64,000 nt of DNA from Planctomycetia bacterium. Its GTDB lineage: Bacteria; Planctomycetota; Planctomycetia; Pirellulales; UBA1268. The stretch spans positions 124,001 to 188,000 of the forward strand of contig JAPLNR010000063.1 of the NCBI GenBank assembly GCA_026401035.1. The letters are read 5' to 3'. The translations under genes were made by a program, and so were the position numbers. A model generated the notes under the pieces. That model had not been told where the DNA came from. It saw nothing but the letters and a program-made list of their open reading frames with translations, and searched no databases. Positions within the stretch are counted from its first letter, which is position 1, and each line of letters starts with the position of its first letter. This document shows, in pieces, positions 24,835 through 34,392 of the stretch.

Positions 24835-25092
24835 CTAGGCGTCCTGATCCGACTCGAATTCCGCGATCACAGTGCCCGCGGTCACCAGCGCATCCTCGTC
24901 GACAAGCTGCCGCATGAGCCGGCCGGAGACCGGCGCCTCGAGGTCGAGCGTCGCGCCGCCGCAGACGAGTTCGACGACACGGTCTCCCTCCAGCACCACC
25001 GCCCCTTCCGGCACGAGCCAGAGCGACACCGCCAGGGGCATACCGACCGCGCCGACGTCGGGCACGATCAAGGGATGGGCGGCGCGTTCCAT
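24835..25092 (-). CDS. Stand-alone lipoyl/biotinyl-like domain without the modified lysine, 85 aa
   Basis: The sequence LVPEGAVVLEGDRVVELVCGGATLDLEAPVSGRLMRQLVDEDALVTAGTVIAEFE follows the E2 lipoyl-domain pattern (weak-acid loop, GDxVxEVETDKATxEVxAPVSG, valine-rich end). At the position of the modified Lys in the DKAT turn it reads GGAT, so it should not be lipoylated or biotinylated. ATG at 25092 is chosen over 25212 because the upstream part lies inside the M28 gene. It sits 23 nt after that gene and 1 nt before lnt. A structural or membrane-fusion-like role is possible. No E1, E2 or E3 gene is nearby. Confidence 0.75.
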   Translation of the reverse strand: MERAAHPLIVPDVGAVGMPLAVSLWLVPEGAVVLEGDRVVELVCGGATLDLEAPVSGRLMRQLVDEDALVTAGTVIAEFESDQDA

Positions 25093-25115
25093 GGTAAGGG
25101 GATAAGGTCCGCCGC

Positions 25116-26108
25116 TCACTTCTGCTCGCGCAGCCACTCGAGCATCACGCGGCCCACGGTGCCGAGCGATTCGGCGGAGCAATGCTCCGCGGTGTCTTGC
25201 GTGGTGTGCCACTGCGGATAGTCGAAATCGATCACATCGCAGGTGGGGATGCGGGCGATCATCCGCAGCGGCACGTGATCGTCCTCAACGGTGTATTTCG
25301 GCCGCGGCACGAACTCCCGCACGTTCAGCCGCGCCGCGACGTTCCAGATCGAGTCGACCACCGGCCGCGTGTCGGGCCACGAGGCACTGTGCTGCTCCTG
25401 CCAGATCTCCAGGTTCTTGTCTCCCACCATGTCGAGGATCACGCCGCAGCGGTAGAGATACGGCAGGTCTCCCTTCTGCCGGGCGGCCGCATGCTCCCGC
25501 GCGAAGAAATTGGAACCCAGACAGTAGGGATCCCGCGGCGCGACGACGTATTCCTCAGCGTCGAAGAGCACGAAGTCGACGCCCACAGGGCCGGCGAGCG
25601 CCGGCATCGCGCCGGCCAATTCCATCAGCACGGCCACGCCGCTGGCGCCGTCGTTGGCACCGACGAACACCCCCTGGGGATCGACCGGGTCGCGGTCTGG
25701 AAATGGCCGCGTGTCGTAGTGGGCGCCGAGGAGCACGCGGTCGACCCGGTCGGGATGCCACTCCACGATCAGGTTTTCCATCCGCACCGGCTGGCCGGTG
25801 CGTCGATCGCGGATCTGAAACGCCTGCGACCGCACGGTGCCGCCCGCTTCGCGAAAATGCTTCACGAGCAGCGCCCGCTGCCGGTCCATGCCCGTCGATC
25901 CGCTCGGCCGCGGCCCGAGGTTGGCAATCGCCTCGAGGTGGGCCATCGCCCGGTCGCCCGAAAAGGCCGGCGGCTCATCGGCGGCGGCCGGCCGGCCGTT
26001 GATCACCGCCAGCGCGAGCATCACCGCGGCGACGCGGCTGAAAAACCGCCGGCTCACGGGGAGCCCGCGGCCCGGTACCCGCACGGAAAGCATCTGAAGA
26101 CCTGGCAT
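25116..26108 (-). CDS. Exported M28-family metallopeptidase / glutaminyl cyclase-like
   Basis: A 330-residue protein. The hydrophobic stretch VAAVMLALAVINGRPAAADE marks export. The M28 zinc ligands are present in order: H and D in LLGAHYDTRPFPDRD, D in VGANDGASGVAVLMELA, E-E in FDAEEY, and His in the C-terminal YPQWHTTQDT. The sequence between them (SNFFAREHAA, GVILDMVGDKNLEIWQEQHS) resembles the glutaminyl-peptide cyclotransferase branch of the fold, so cyclase or aminopeptidase activity are both possible. Start options at 26108 and 26093 differ little. It is first in a six-gene minus-strand run and divergent from the TIGR03790 gene. Confidence 0.9.
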   Translation of the reverse strand: MPGLQMLSVRVPGRGLPVSRRFFSRVAAVMLALAVINGRPAAADEPPAFSGDRAMAHLEAIANLGPRPSGSTGMDRQRALLVKHFREAGGTVRSQAFQIRDRRTGQPVRMENLIVEWHPDRVDRVLLGAHYDTRPFPDRDPVDPQGVFVGANDGASGVAVLMELAGAMPALAGPVGVDFVLFDAEEYVVAPRDPYCLGSNFFAREHAAARQKGDLPYLYRCGVILDMVGDKNLEIWQEQHSASWPDTRPVVDSIWNVAARLNVREFVPRPKYTVEDDHVPLRMIARIPTCDVIDFDYPQWHTTQDTAEHCSAESLGTVGRVMLEWLREQK

Positions 26109-26182
26109 CTGAAAAAGTCTACCGCGTTCTTGGTAAAACGGGGGACGGCGTCGATCGGTGCGACCAGCCGCAGGAGGCAGCC

Positions 26183-27937
26183 TTGCCACAGCCATCAGCA
26201 TTCCGCTTCTGCGTGGTGTTTCTCTGCCTGCTCGTAGGCCTGACAGCAGGGGTTCCCGATCTCCGGGCCGGCGGCGGGCCGGAAAATGTCTTTCTCGTCG
26301 TCAATGCATCGAGCCCCGATAGCCTTGCCGTCGCCAATGCCTTTGCCGCCCTGCGGGGCGTGCCGCCGATCAACGTGCTGATGCTGCCCTGGCAGGGAAG
26401 CACCGAGACCGTGCCGATCGCGACCTTTCGCGAGGAACTGCTGCGGCCAATCCTGCAGGCGATCGATGCCCGCAAACTCTCTCCGCAGATCGACTACGTC
26501 GTCTACTCGAGCGACTTTCCCTGGCAGATCGATTTCACGGCCGAATTGCCGGCGGCACTCGTCGGCAAGGACAAGTTTCCTAGCGGGTCGCTCACCGGCA
26601 TGACCACGCTGTTCGCGGCCGTGCAGCAGGGCAGCCCCGCCTACCTCGACCCCGGCAGCAATCTCTACTGGCGGCCGCTCGACGCCGATGGCGTGCCGAC
26701 GGAGACCAACGGCTTCCGCGGCTGGTATGGCTGGGGACCGCATGGCGAGCTGCTGGATGCCGGCGGCTCGCGGTATCTCCTCTCCGCGATGCTCGGCGTG
26801 ACGGCCGGCCGCGGCAACACCGTGCCGGAGATCGTGCGCTACCTCACATCCGCAGCCGCTGCCGACGGCACGCGGCCGTCGGGCACGATCTACTTCGTGA
26901 CCAATGCCGACGTGCGGACCACGACCCGCAGCGGTGTCTTCCCCGCCGCCGTCAAGGCACTCGAATCGCTCGGTGTGAAGAGCGAGGTCGTCTCCGGCAA
27001 ACTCCCGATCGGTAAGCGGGACGTAGCAGGACTGATGACTGGCATCGCCGACTTCGACTGGCCGGCCAGTGGCAGCACGGTCGTGCCGGGCGCGATCTGC
27101 GAAAACCTCACGAGCTTCGGCGCCATCTTCACGCCCGCGGCGGGTCAGACACCGCTCTCGGAATTTCTGCGGGCCGGCGCCGCCGGCTCCAGCGGCACCG
27201 TCATCGAGCCCTACGCGATCCAGGCCAAGTTTCCGCACGCCGCCATCCAGGTGCACTATGCCCGCGGTGCGAGCCTCGCGGAGGCGTTCTATCAGTCGGT
27301 GCGGTCGCCGTATCAGCTCCTCGTCGTGGGCGATCCGCTCTGCCGCCCGTGGGCCTTGATCCCGCTCGTGGAGGCGGTCATCGCCCCGGACTCGCGGGCG
27401 ATCGAGCCGGGGGAGCGGCTCGCGGGCTCCGTTGAACTGGAGCCGCGCGCCCGGGTGCCGGGAACTGCCGGCGCCGCCGTCGATCGCTTCGAGTTGTTCA
27501 TCGATGGCATCCGCTTCGGCCAGTGCAGCCTCGGCGAACGATTCACGCTCGATACCACGCAGATGGCCGACGGCCACCACGAACTGCGGGTGGTCGCCAT
27601 CGAGTCGTCGCCCGTCGAAACCCAGGGCCGCTGGATCATGCCCGTCTCGTTCGACAATCATGGCCGCGGCCTCACCCTCGAGGCCGAGCCGCGGCGGGTG
27701 AAGCCCTCCGGCACGGTTCGCGTGAGCGTGAAGGGTGACGGCCTCGAGGGCGTCGTGATCTTCGCCATGGGCCGTGTGCTTGGCCGTACGACCAAGGCCG
27801 ACGCCGCGATCGAAGTGCCGGCCGAACTCCTCGGCCGCGGCAGTGTGACGATCCGCGCCACCGGCCGCACCGGCCTCGGCGCGATCAACAGCGTGAATGC
27901 CGTGCCGGTGACGATCGACGTCACCGATGCGCCGTAG
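26183..27937 (+). CDS. TIGR03790-family exported protein
   Basis: A 584-residue exported protein (signal FCVVFLCLLVGLTAGVPDLRAG). The body matches the TIGR03790 pattern: NVFLVVNASSPDSLAVANAFAALRGVP at the start, IDYVVYSSDFPWQIDF, a YFVTNADVRTTTRSGVFPAAV block, and GSTVVPGAICENLTSFGAIF. The C-terminal 200 residues look like an immunoglobulin-type beta domain. The family is common in planctomycetes and its function is unknown. TTG at 26183 has a strong AGGAGG ribosome-binding site 7 nt upstream and is preferred. Confidence 0.85.
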   Translation: MPQPSAFRFCVVFLCLLVGLTAGVPDLRAGGGPENVFLVVNASSPDSLAVANAFAALRGVPPINVLMLPWQGSTETVPIATFREELLRPILQAIDARKLSPQIDYVVYSSDFPWQIDFTAELPAALVGKDKFPSGSLTGMTTLFAAVQQGSPAYLDPGSNLYWRPLDADGVPTETNGFRGWYGWGPHGELLDAGGSRYLLSAMLGVTAGRGNTVPEIVRYLTSAAAADGTRPSGTIYFVTNADVRTTTRSGVFPAAVKALESLGVKSEVVSGKLPIGKRDVAGLMTGIADFDWPASGSTVVPGAICENLTSFGAIFTPAAGQTPLSEFLRAGAAGSSGTVIEPYAIQAKFPHAAIQVHYARGASLAEAFYQSVRSPYQLLVVGDPLCRPWALIPLVEAVIAPDSRAIEPGERLAGSVELEPRARVPGTAGAAVDRFELFIDGIRFGQCSLGERFTLDTTQMADGHHELRVVAIESSPVETQGRWIMPVSFDNHGRGLTLEAEPRRVKPSGTVRVSVKGDGLEGVVIFAMGRVLGRTTKADAAIEVPAELLGRGSVTIRATGRTGLGAINSVNAVPVTIDVTDAP

Positions 27938-27955
27938 GGCAGCCTGCGGGCCGCT

Positions 27956-28597
27956 CTATAAGTGAGCGGTCTCGTTGAACGAGATGAGCCTGGGCCCGGG
28001 CCATTCGAGGAGCGTGAGCGAGGCGTTCGCCAGCGCGGGGAGTTTCGTGAACGGCCGCTGGGCGGCGCTGGCAAGCAGGGGATGCGCGCGGCCAAGGAGG
28101 CTGCCGAGCGCCGCGGTGAGCACGCCGCCATGGGCCACCACGATCATGCCCGATACGTTGCGGGCGGCCAGCGCCTGGAGGGCTTCGTGTCCGCGGGCCG
28201 CCAACTGCGCTCGCGATTCGCCACCGGGGATCTGGTAGTCGACGTCGCCGCTGCGCCACTGCGCGACGGCTTCGGGAAACTGTGTCTCGAGGTCGGCCCA
28301 GAGATGGCCCTGAAAGATGCCGGCGTGGAGTTCGCAGAGCCGCTCCTCGATGTGCAGCGGCAGGCCGACGGCGGCGGCGATCATCTCGGCGGTGTGGCGG
28401 GCGCGTCTCAGCGGGCTCGACCAGATTTCCCACGGCGCATCGTTCCCCGGCGCCGAGGCCACGAGTTCGCGGCTCCTGGCGGCGACTCGGGCCGCCTGGC
28501 GGCGGCCTAATTCGGAGAGATCGACGTCGGCCTGTCCCTGCACCCGCTCTTCGACGTTGGAAACGCTTTCGCCGTGGCGGATGAGATACTGCAGCAT
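27956..28597 (-). CDS. Histidine phosphatase superfamily protein (phosphoglycerate mutase-like)
   Basis: A 213-residue protein opening MLQYLIRHGESVSN, with the phospho-acceptor His of the RHGE motif. The second-half VVAHGGVL motif supplies the second active-site His, and SSPLRRARHTAE and GGES are the other family landmarks. Substrates of this branch range from 3-phosphoglycerate to small phosphoesters; nothing here identifies one. The ATG at 28597 is 10 nt after the stop of the thioredoxin-protease gene on the same strand. A small CCGCTC/GAGCGG hairpin overlaps its 3' end, convergent with the TIGR03790 gene. Confidence 0.9.
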   Translation of the reverse strand: MLQYLIRHGESVSNVEERVQGQADVDLSELGRRQAARVAARSRELVASAPGNDAPWEIWSSPLRRARHTAEMIAAAVGLPLHIEERLCELHAGIFQGHLWADLETQFPEAVAQWRSGDVDYQIPGGESRAQLAARGHEALQALAARNVSGMIVVAHGGVLTAALGSLLGRAHPLLASAAQRPFTKLPALANASLTLLEWPGPRLISFNETAHL

Positions 28598-28607
28598 GCC
28601 GTCAATG

Positions 28608-30488
28608 CTACCGCGCGGATTCAGACGCGGGCAGCGCGGCCAGGGCAGACTTGCCGGCGGCCGGCCTGTTTCCCTGGGCGTGTCCGGCGTGCGTCCGCGA
28701 GAGATGATCGACGAAGTCGCGGCTCGCGCCCTGGAGTACGAACACTTCGCTCGCGTTTTGCGGAGCGTCATGGGGACGCACGATGCAGATCACCTCGGCC
28801 TTGCCCTCGTGCTGCCGCACGTGCTCGATCAGGGCCTGCTCGCCCGCCGAGAGCGGCGCCGCGGCGGCAGGGCTGGCGGAACGGTTCGGGATTGCCGGGC
28901 CCGGGCTGGCCGGAGGCGACAGGCCGGCCGGAGGCGACAGGCCGGCCGGAGGAACCGGGGCCGGCAACGCGGGCAACGTGGCCAGTCCGGCGGGCGGCGG
29001 CACGGGAGCGGGAGTTGGGGCAGCGACCGGGTTGGGGCCGTTGGATGCGGTCGGCAGGGCGTCTTCACGGTCGCGGCGATCGAACGACACCGGCGGCATC
29101 TCCGTCGGCATGCTCGGCACGCCGGCGGCGTTCGTGTCGGCCACGGCGCCGCTGGGATAGACGCTGCGGTAGACGAAGGCGAGGCCGGCCTCGTCGAGCT
29201 GCTCGTGGATCGCCGGCAGCGCGGCAAAGAGGCCCTCGTTGTCGGTCGGATCGGCGGCGTTGCAGACGCCGAGCAGCGTGCCATCGATGCTGAAGAGGCC
29301 ACCGCCGCTGCGGCCCTGCACGGGCTGGCCGGCAACCTGCACGTTCGCGGGGCCCAGATACTTGTCGACCGCCGTCACGCGGCTGTGGTGAATCGTCGGA
29401 TCCTGACCGCCGTTGCAGCCGACCGTCAGCACGGGCTCGCCCGCCGCGGTCGACCGTTGCTGGCCCCCCACGCTCGCCGGCTCGATCTGCTCTTCGGTGA
29501 AAATGCTCACCAGCGCCAGGTCACGCTTCAGATCCCACGAGATCAACTGGCCGGCGAGGCCACGGGGCCCGTGTGCACCGAAGAGATCGACCTCGATCAG
29601 ACCCTTGCCGTCTGAGTCGCGGAAAATGTGACCGCAGGTGAGGATCAGCGCCTCCCCCTGACGGCAGTCGACCACCGTGCCGGTGCCCCACGACGCGCCC
29701 TCCGAGTCACCGACCCGCAGACGGGCCGTGGCGCTGAGGAGCTTCTGTTCGAGGGCGGCCCGGGCGTCGGCCGAAAGCGGTGCCGGGATGTCGATGGTGG
29801 CCGCCGCCCCGCGGGCGGCGAGCGGCGGACGGGCCGAGCCCGGCAGGCGCTCGAGTGATTCGCGTTGCGGTTTCGACCGCAGGCTGCGCGGGCTTTCGGC
29901 AGCCTCGGGCGCCGGTTCCCTGACAGTGGCGGCGACGGCCGCGGCCACAGGAGCGGCCGATTCGGTCGCCAGCGGCATCTCGGCGTCTGTCGCCGGCAGC
30001 GGAATGCCCGGAATCGGCGACTGCAACGCCGTCGCGACCACGCCGGCCTGCGGCGCGGTGGGCACGCCGAGCGCTTCACGGCTCTTGGCAAGCAGGTTTT
30101 CCATCTCGTCGCGGGTCGTTGCGCCGTTGATGCGGCCCATCTCCTGCCCCTTGACGAGCAGCACGTAGCAGGGCACGCCGGTCACGCCGAACCGGCGGAC
30201 AAGATCCCCCTCGCTGTCGACGTCGATGTGCCGCACGGCCCAGCCGGCGGAAGCGATCTCGCCGATGAGCGGAGCCATCGAGCGGCAGGGGCCGCACCAG
30301 GAGGCGGAGAAATCGAGCAGCACGATGTCGCCGGTGGCCGCGGCCTGCACGGGATTGGCCCGGGCCGTCGCGGCCGACGTGCAGAGAACCGTACCGGCGA
30401 GAAACACCATGGTGCAGGCGGCGCGGATGAGCGTTGGACGAAGGGCCAGGTCTCGACAAAACAGGATCATCCGCGGCTCCATGCTCAT
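28608..30488 (-). CDS. Exported thioredoxin-domain / trypsin-like serine protease fusion
   Basis: A 626-residue protein. An N-terminal signal (ACTMVFLAGTVLCTSAATARANP) precedes a thioredoxin domain with the redox motif WCGPC (CGPC at 65-68) and GVTGVPCYVLL. A Pro/Ala-rich linker (about 140-235) leads to a trypsin-type protease domain with an apparent triad: His in TCGHIF (287), Asp in KRDLALV (323) and Ser in GRSGGGL (394). The tail is Pro-rich and includes an 18-bp tandem repeat (28912-28952). Both halves look active. Exported thioredoxin joined to a protease suggests redox handling of, or quality control on, envelope proteins. Starts at 30482 and 30470 are alternatives. Confidence 0.85.
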   Translation of the reverse strand: MSMEPRMILFCRDLALRPTLIRAACTMVFLAGTVLCTSAATARANPVQAAATGDIVLLDFSASWCGPCRSMAPLIGEIASAGWAVRHIDVDSEGDLVRRFGVTGVPCYVLLVKGQEMGRINGATTRDEMENLLAKSREALGVPTAPQAGVVATALQSPIPGIPLPATDAEMPLATESAAPVAAAVAATVREPAPEAAESPRSLRSKPQRESLERLPGSARPPLAARGAAATIDIPAPLSADARAALEQKLLSATARLRVGDSEGASWGTGTVVDCRQGEALILTCGHIFRDSDGKGLIEVDLFGAHGPRGLAGQLISWDLKRDLALVSIFTEEQIEPASVGGQQRSTAAGEPVLTVGCNGGQDPTIHHSRVTAVDKYLGPANVQVAGQPVQGRSGGGLFSIDGTLLGVCNAADPTDNEGLFAALPAIHEQLDEAGLAFVYRSVYPSGAVADTNAAGVPSMPTEMPPVSFDRRDREDALPTASNGPNPVAAPTPAPVPPPAGLATLPALPAPVPPAGLSPPAGLSPPASPGPAIPNRSASPAAAAPLSAGEQALIEHVRQHEGKAEVICIVRPHDAPQNASEVFVLQGASRDFVDHLSRTHAGHAQGNRPAAGKSALAALPASESAR

Positions 30489-30672
30489 GAGTGCGTCCGT
30501 GTCCGGCGTTGGACGGGGGCGGGATACTGCCGCCCGCTCCCGCGCACCACAAGGCCACTTTCGGCATCTCCACGCCGCCAAACACCTGCCCAGTCGTCCC
30601 GTTCATGCGCTGTTTCCCCGTTTCCACAGACATTCTTACAATCTGCGTTCCTCGTAGCCCCCACGGAGCACC

Positions 30673-32787
30673 ATGCCCGCAACCCACCCGCGTCGGATTC
30701 TCGTCACCTCGGCACTGCCGTACGCCAACGGGCACATCCATCTCGGGCATCTGGTCGAGTACATCCAGACCGATATCTTCGTGCGCTTCCAGAAGCTCCG
30801 CGGCCAGCGGGCGATCTACCTCTGTGCGGACGACACGCACGGCACCGCGATCATGATCCGCGCGAAGGCTGAGGGCCGCAGCGAGCAGGAATTGATCGCC
30901 GCGATGCGGGAGGCCCACCTCGCCGACTTTGCCGACTTTCAGATCGCGTTCGACCACTACGGCAGCACCGACAGCCCGGCCAACCGCCGGCTCTGCGGGG
31001 AAATCTGGCAGTCGCTGCGGCGCCGCGGGCTCGTCACGTCGCGCGACGTGACGCAGCTCTTTGATCCGGTGGCCGGCGTCTTTCTCGCCGACCGGTTCGT
31101 CCGCGGCAGGTGCCCCCGATGCGACGCCGCCGACCAATATGGCGACTCCTGCGAGCAGTGCGGCGCCACCTACAGCCCGGCCGATCTCGTCGATCCGCGG
31201 AGCACGCTCTCCGGCGCGAAGCCGGAGGAGCGGTCGGCCGAGCATCTCTTCGTGACGCTCGAGGCCATGCACGGGTTTCTCGATGAATGGACCCGCGCAT
31301 CCGGGGCCCTCGACCCGCGGGTGGCCAACTATCTCATCGGCCATTTCCTCGGCGAGCCCCTGCGGGATTGGGACATCTCCCGGCCAGCTCCTTACTTCGG
31401 CTTCGAAATCCCCGACGCCCCGGGGCACTATTGGTATGTCTGGTTCGACGCGCCGATTGGCTATCTGGCGGCCACGAGCGAATGGTGCGCGGCGCACGGC
31501 GAGTCGTTCGACGCCTGGTGGCGGCGCGGCGGGACGAACGAGCCCCCCGCCGAGATCCATCACTTCATCGGCAAGGACATCACCTATTTCCACACGCTCT
31601 TCTGGCCGGCGATGCTCGAGGCGGCGGAACTCTCGCTGCCGACCAGGGTTCGCATCCACGGCTTCCTCACCGTCAACGGCCAGAAGATGTCGAAGAGCCG
31701 CGGCACGTTCCTGCTCGCGCGGACCTATCTCGACCACCTCGATCCGGGCATGCTCCGTTACTACTATGCGGCGAAACTCTCCGGGGGCATCGACGACATC
31801 GATCTGAATCTTCCGGAGTTTGCGGCAAAGGTGAACGCCGATCTCGTCGGCAAGGTGGTGAACCTCGCCAGCCGCACGGCCCGCTGGCTGGAGAAGACGG
31901 GGCTCTCGGCCCGCTATCCTGACGACGGCGGCCTGTTTGCACACGCCGCGGCCGATGGCACGGAGATCGCCGCCGCCTACGAGGCCTGCGATTTCGCCCG
32001 CGCGATGCGGGCGATCATGCTCGCCGCCGACCGGGCCAATCTCTACGTCGACACCGAGCAGCCCTGGAAGCTCGCCAAGGCCGGCCCCGAGGCCGCCGCG
32101 AAACTCCAGGACGTGGCGACGGTCGCGATCAATCTTTTCCGGCAGCTCGCCGTCTATCTCGCGCCGGTGCTGCCGAAGTTCGCCACACAGGTGGGCGAGT
32201 TGGTCGGCGGGCCGATCGGGTCGTGGGAGCAGTCGCAGCAGCCGCTCACGGCGGCCCCGGTCGGCACCTTCATCCCGCTCATGCGGCGCGTCGAAGCCGC
32301 GCAGCTCGAGGCGCTGCTTTCCCAATCCAGCGAACAGTCACGTGAAACCTCCCCAGGAGTCCCCGCCGTGGAATCACAGCCCAGTGCCCAGCCCAGCCCC
32401 GCCACCGACCGCCCCGGCGACAGTGGCGACGCTCTCGCCGCCGAGCCACTCGCCCCCACCTGCACGATCGACGATTTCGCGAAGGTCGATCTCCGCGTGG
32501 CGCGGATCATCATGGCGGAGGAAGTGCCGGAGGCAAAGAAACTGCTGAAGCTCACGATCAGCCTCGGTGGCGATGTCACGCGAACCGTGTTCGCCGGCAT
32601 CAAGGGGTTTCATGCGCCGGAGGCGCTCGTCGGCAGGCTGGTGGTCGTGGTGGCCAACCTCGCGCCGCGGCAGATGAAATTTGGGCTCAGCGAGGGCATG
32701 GTGGTGGCCGCCAGCGGAGCAGGCGCCCAAGGTGTCTACCTGCTCTCCCCCGACTCCGGTGCCCTCCCCGGCATGCGACTGCATTAA
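30673..32787 (+). CDS. metG: Methionyl-tRNA synthetase
   Basis: Charges tRNA-Met. It has the class I signatures: [15 protein letters not shown] (HIGH box), MSKSRGTF (KMSKS loop), and a Cys zinc knuckle [17 protein letters not shown] in the CP insertion. The C-terminal 110 residues form the EMAP-II-like tRNA-binding domain ([21 protein letters not shown], then FAGIKGF and [18 protein letters not shown]), joined by a Pro/Ser-rich linker. The 704-residue length is normal for the long form. It is divergent from the thioredoxin-protease gene across a 184-nt gap that holds a weak TACAAT box at 30637-30642. Confidence 0.97.
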   Translation: MPATHPRRILVTSALPYANGHIHLGHLVEYIQTDIFVRFQKLRGQRAIYLCADDTHGTAIMIRAKAEGRSEQELIAAMREAHLADFADFQIAFDHYGSTDSPANRRLCGEIWQSLRRRGLVTSRDVTQLFDPVAGVFLADRFVRGRCPRCDAADQYGDSCEQCGATYSPADLVDPRSTLSGAKPEERSAEHLFVTLEAMHGFLDEWTRASGALDPRVANYLIGHFLGEPLRDWDISRPAPYFGFEIPDAPGHYWYVWFDAPIGYLAATSEWCAAHGESFDAWWRRGGTNEPPAEIHHFIGKDITYFHTLFWPAMLEAAELSLPTRVRIHGFLTVNGQKMSKSRGTFLLARTYLDHLDPGMLRYYYAAKLSGGIDDIDLNLPEFAAKVNADLVGKVVNLASRTARWLEKTGLSARYPDDGGLFAHAAADGTEIAAAYEACDFARAMRAIMLAADRANLYVDTEQPWKLAKAGPEAAAKLQDVATVAINLFRQLAVYLAPVLPKFATQVGELVGGPIGSWEQSQQPLTAAPVGTFIPLMRRVEAAQLEALLSQSSEQSRETSPGVPAVESQPSAQPSPATDRPGDSGDALAAEPLAPTCTIDDFAKVDLRVARIIMAEEVPEAKKLLKLTISLGGDVTRTVFAGIKGFHAPEALVGRLVVVVANLAPRQMKFGLSEGMVVAASGAGAQGVYLLSPDSGALPGMRLH

Positions 32788-32881
32788 AGTCCTCCGCGGT
32801 TCGGTGGGTCGGTCGGTAAGATGGCGGTGGATTCGCGTTCGTCTTGCGGACATGCACGCCCTTCACACCGGAGTCCCCGCC

Positions 32882-33346
32882 ATGGCACAGAAAACGATTC
32901 TCTTTCCGACCGATTTTTCCCTCGCCAGCGATGCTGCACTGCCGCATGCCGAGGCACTGGCCAAGCAGTCCGACGCCAAACTGCTGATCGTGCACGTCGA
33001 GGAGCCACCGCTGGCCTATGGCGGCGGTGAACTCTATTACGGCCTGCCCGAGCCGAGTTCCGAACGGATTCTGAAGATGCTCGAGGACGTGAAGCCCGCC
33101 GATCCCCAGGTGCCCTTCACCCACCGGCTCACGATGGGGGATCCCGCCGGCGAGATCGTCCGCATCGCCGGCGAGGAAGGGGCCGAGATGATCGTGCTTG
33201 GCACCCACGGCCGCACCGGCGTGACACGGCTCCTGATGGGCAGCGTCGCCGAGGCGATCGTACGGCGGGCGCCGTGCCCGGTGCTTGTCTATCGCGAGAC
33301 TGCGGAGAAACTGGTGGGCAAGAAGCCGGCGGCCGCCGGCGTCTGA
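32882..33346 (+). CDS. Universal stress protein (UspA family)
   Basis: A 154-residue cytosolic protein: KTILFPTDFSLASDAALPHAEALAK at the N-terminus and the ATP-binding motif GTHGRTGVTRLLMGSVAEAIVRRAPCPVLV near the C-terminus (G-2X-G-9X-GS). The motif places it in the ATP-binding subgroup. A conserved role in stress survival is known for the family; the trigger here is unknown. ATG at 32882 is preferred; a start at 32851 would add ten residues of no family similarity. It lies 94 nt after metG with no shared function apparent. Confidence 0.93.
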   Translation: MAQKTILFPTDFSLASDAALPHAEALAKQSDAKLLIVHVEEPPLAYGGGELYYGLPEPSSERILKMLEDVKPADPQVPFTHRLTMGDPAGEIVRIAGEEGAEMIVLGTHGRTGVTRLLMGSVAEAIVRRAPCPVLVYRETAEKLVGKKPAAAGV

Positions 33347-33366
33347 CAACGTCTGGGAATCGTTGA

Positions 33367-34392
33367 TTGTCGGAGGCCGGATCCGCTTCCGCCGGCAGCG
33401 GTCTACCAAGGCCCGTCGCCCGTTTCTGCAGTCTGCTCAGAAGCCGCTCCATGGCAACCCGCCCGATCCTCGAACTCCGCGCCGACGTCCGCACGCGGGC
33501 CCGCACGGTGTTCGATGGTCTGGGCTTCCTCGAAGTCGACACGCCGGTGCTCTCGGCGGAGGTGCTGCCGGAGGCGCACATCGATCCGCTGGCCGTGCAC
33601 ATCGACGGCGACGGCCGGCCGCCGCACTATCTCCAGGCGAGCCCCGAGGCGCTCATGAAGCGGCTGCTCGCCGCCGGTTCGGGGCCGATCTACCAGTTTG
33701 CCCGGTCGTTTCGCGCGGGCGAGTTCGGTGACCGGCACGACGTCGAATTCGTGTTGCTCGAGTGGTACGCGCCGGGCACGACGCTCGACGACACCGCCGC
33801 CTTTCTCGAGCGCTTCTGCGGCGTGGTCCTCGGCACGCAGGGGATCGACCGGCTCACCTGCCGCGCGGCCTTTCAGGTGCATGCCGGACTCGACCCGTTC
33901 ATGGCCACGCTCGCCGACTGGCGGGCCGCCGGCCTGCGGGCCGGTCTGCAATTGCCGGAGCACCATGCCGACACCGCCGACGACTGGTTCGAACTGCTCC
34001 TGTCGGAGGTGCTCACGCCACGACTCGGCCGCGGACGGCCCACGATGCTCGAAGAGTGGCCGGTGTCGCAGGCGGCCTTCGCCCGTGTCGCGGCCGGTGA
34101 GCCGCCGGTCGCGCGGCGGTTCGAACTCTTCGTCGAGGGCGTCGAACTGGCCAATGGCTGGGAGGAGGAGACGCGCCGCGCGGTGCTGCTCGAGCGGATC
34201 GCGACGGCCAATCGTGTGCGGCAGGCGGGCGGCCGCGGCGGATTGCCGGTGCCGGCTCGGCTGGTGGAGGCACATGGAGACGCGATGCCGGAGGGCGTGG
34301 GCGCGGCGCTCGGCTTCGACCGGCTCGTCATGCTCGCCGGTGGCGCCCCCTCGATCGACGCCGTGCGGTGCTTCAATTCCCGGACGGCCTGA
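33367..34392 (+). CDS. epmA: EpmA/PoxA-like elongation factor P lysine ligase
   Basis: A class II lysyl-tRNA synthetase core without an anticodon-binding domain (341 residues from TTG at 33367). It has the class II motifs FEVD/TPVLSAE, YLQASPEALMKRLLAAG (motif 2 region) and ELVEGVELANGWEE, then the motif 3 block GVGAALGFDRLVMLAGG with the ATP-binding Arg. In E. coli this enzyme attaches (R)-beta-lysine to EF-P. The partner aminomutase gene epmB is not in the window. A shorter start at ATG 33451 cannot be excluded; the longer one matches the length of the E. coli N-terminus. It overlaps the convergent downstream gene by 20 nt. Confidence 0.85.
   Translation: MSEAGSASAGSGLPRPVARFCSLLRSRSMATRPILELRADVRTRARTVFDGLGFLEVDTPVLSAEVLPEAHIDPLAVHIDGDGRPPHYLQASPEALMKRLLAAGSGPIYQFARSFRAGEFGDRHDVEFVLLEWYAPGTTLDDTAAFLERFCGVVLGTQGIDRLTCRAAFQVHAGLDPFMATLADWRAAGLRAGLQLPEHHADTADDWFELLLSEVLTPRLGRGRPTMLEEWPVSQAAFARVAAGEPPVARRFELFVEGVELANGWEEETRRAVLLERIATANRVRQAGGRGGLPVPARLVEAHGDAMPEGVGAALGFDRLVMLAGGAPSIDAVRCFNSRTA

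Noticed and set aside
28912..28952. 18-bp tandem repeat
   Set aside because: It encodes the Pro-rich tail of the thioredoxin-protease fusion; no spacer structure that would suggest a CRISPR array.
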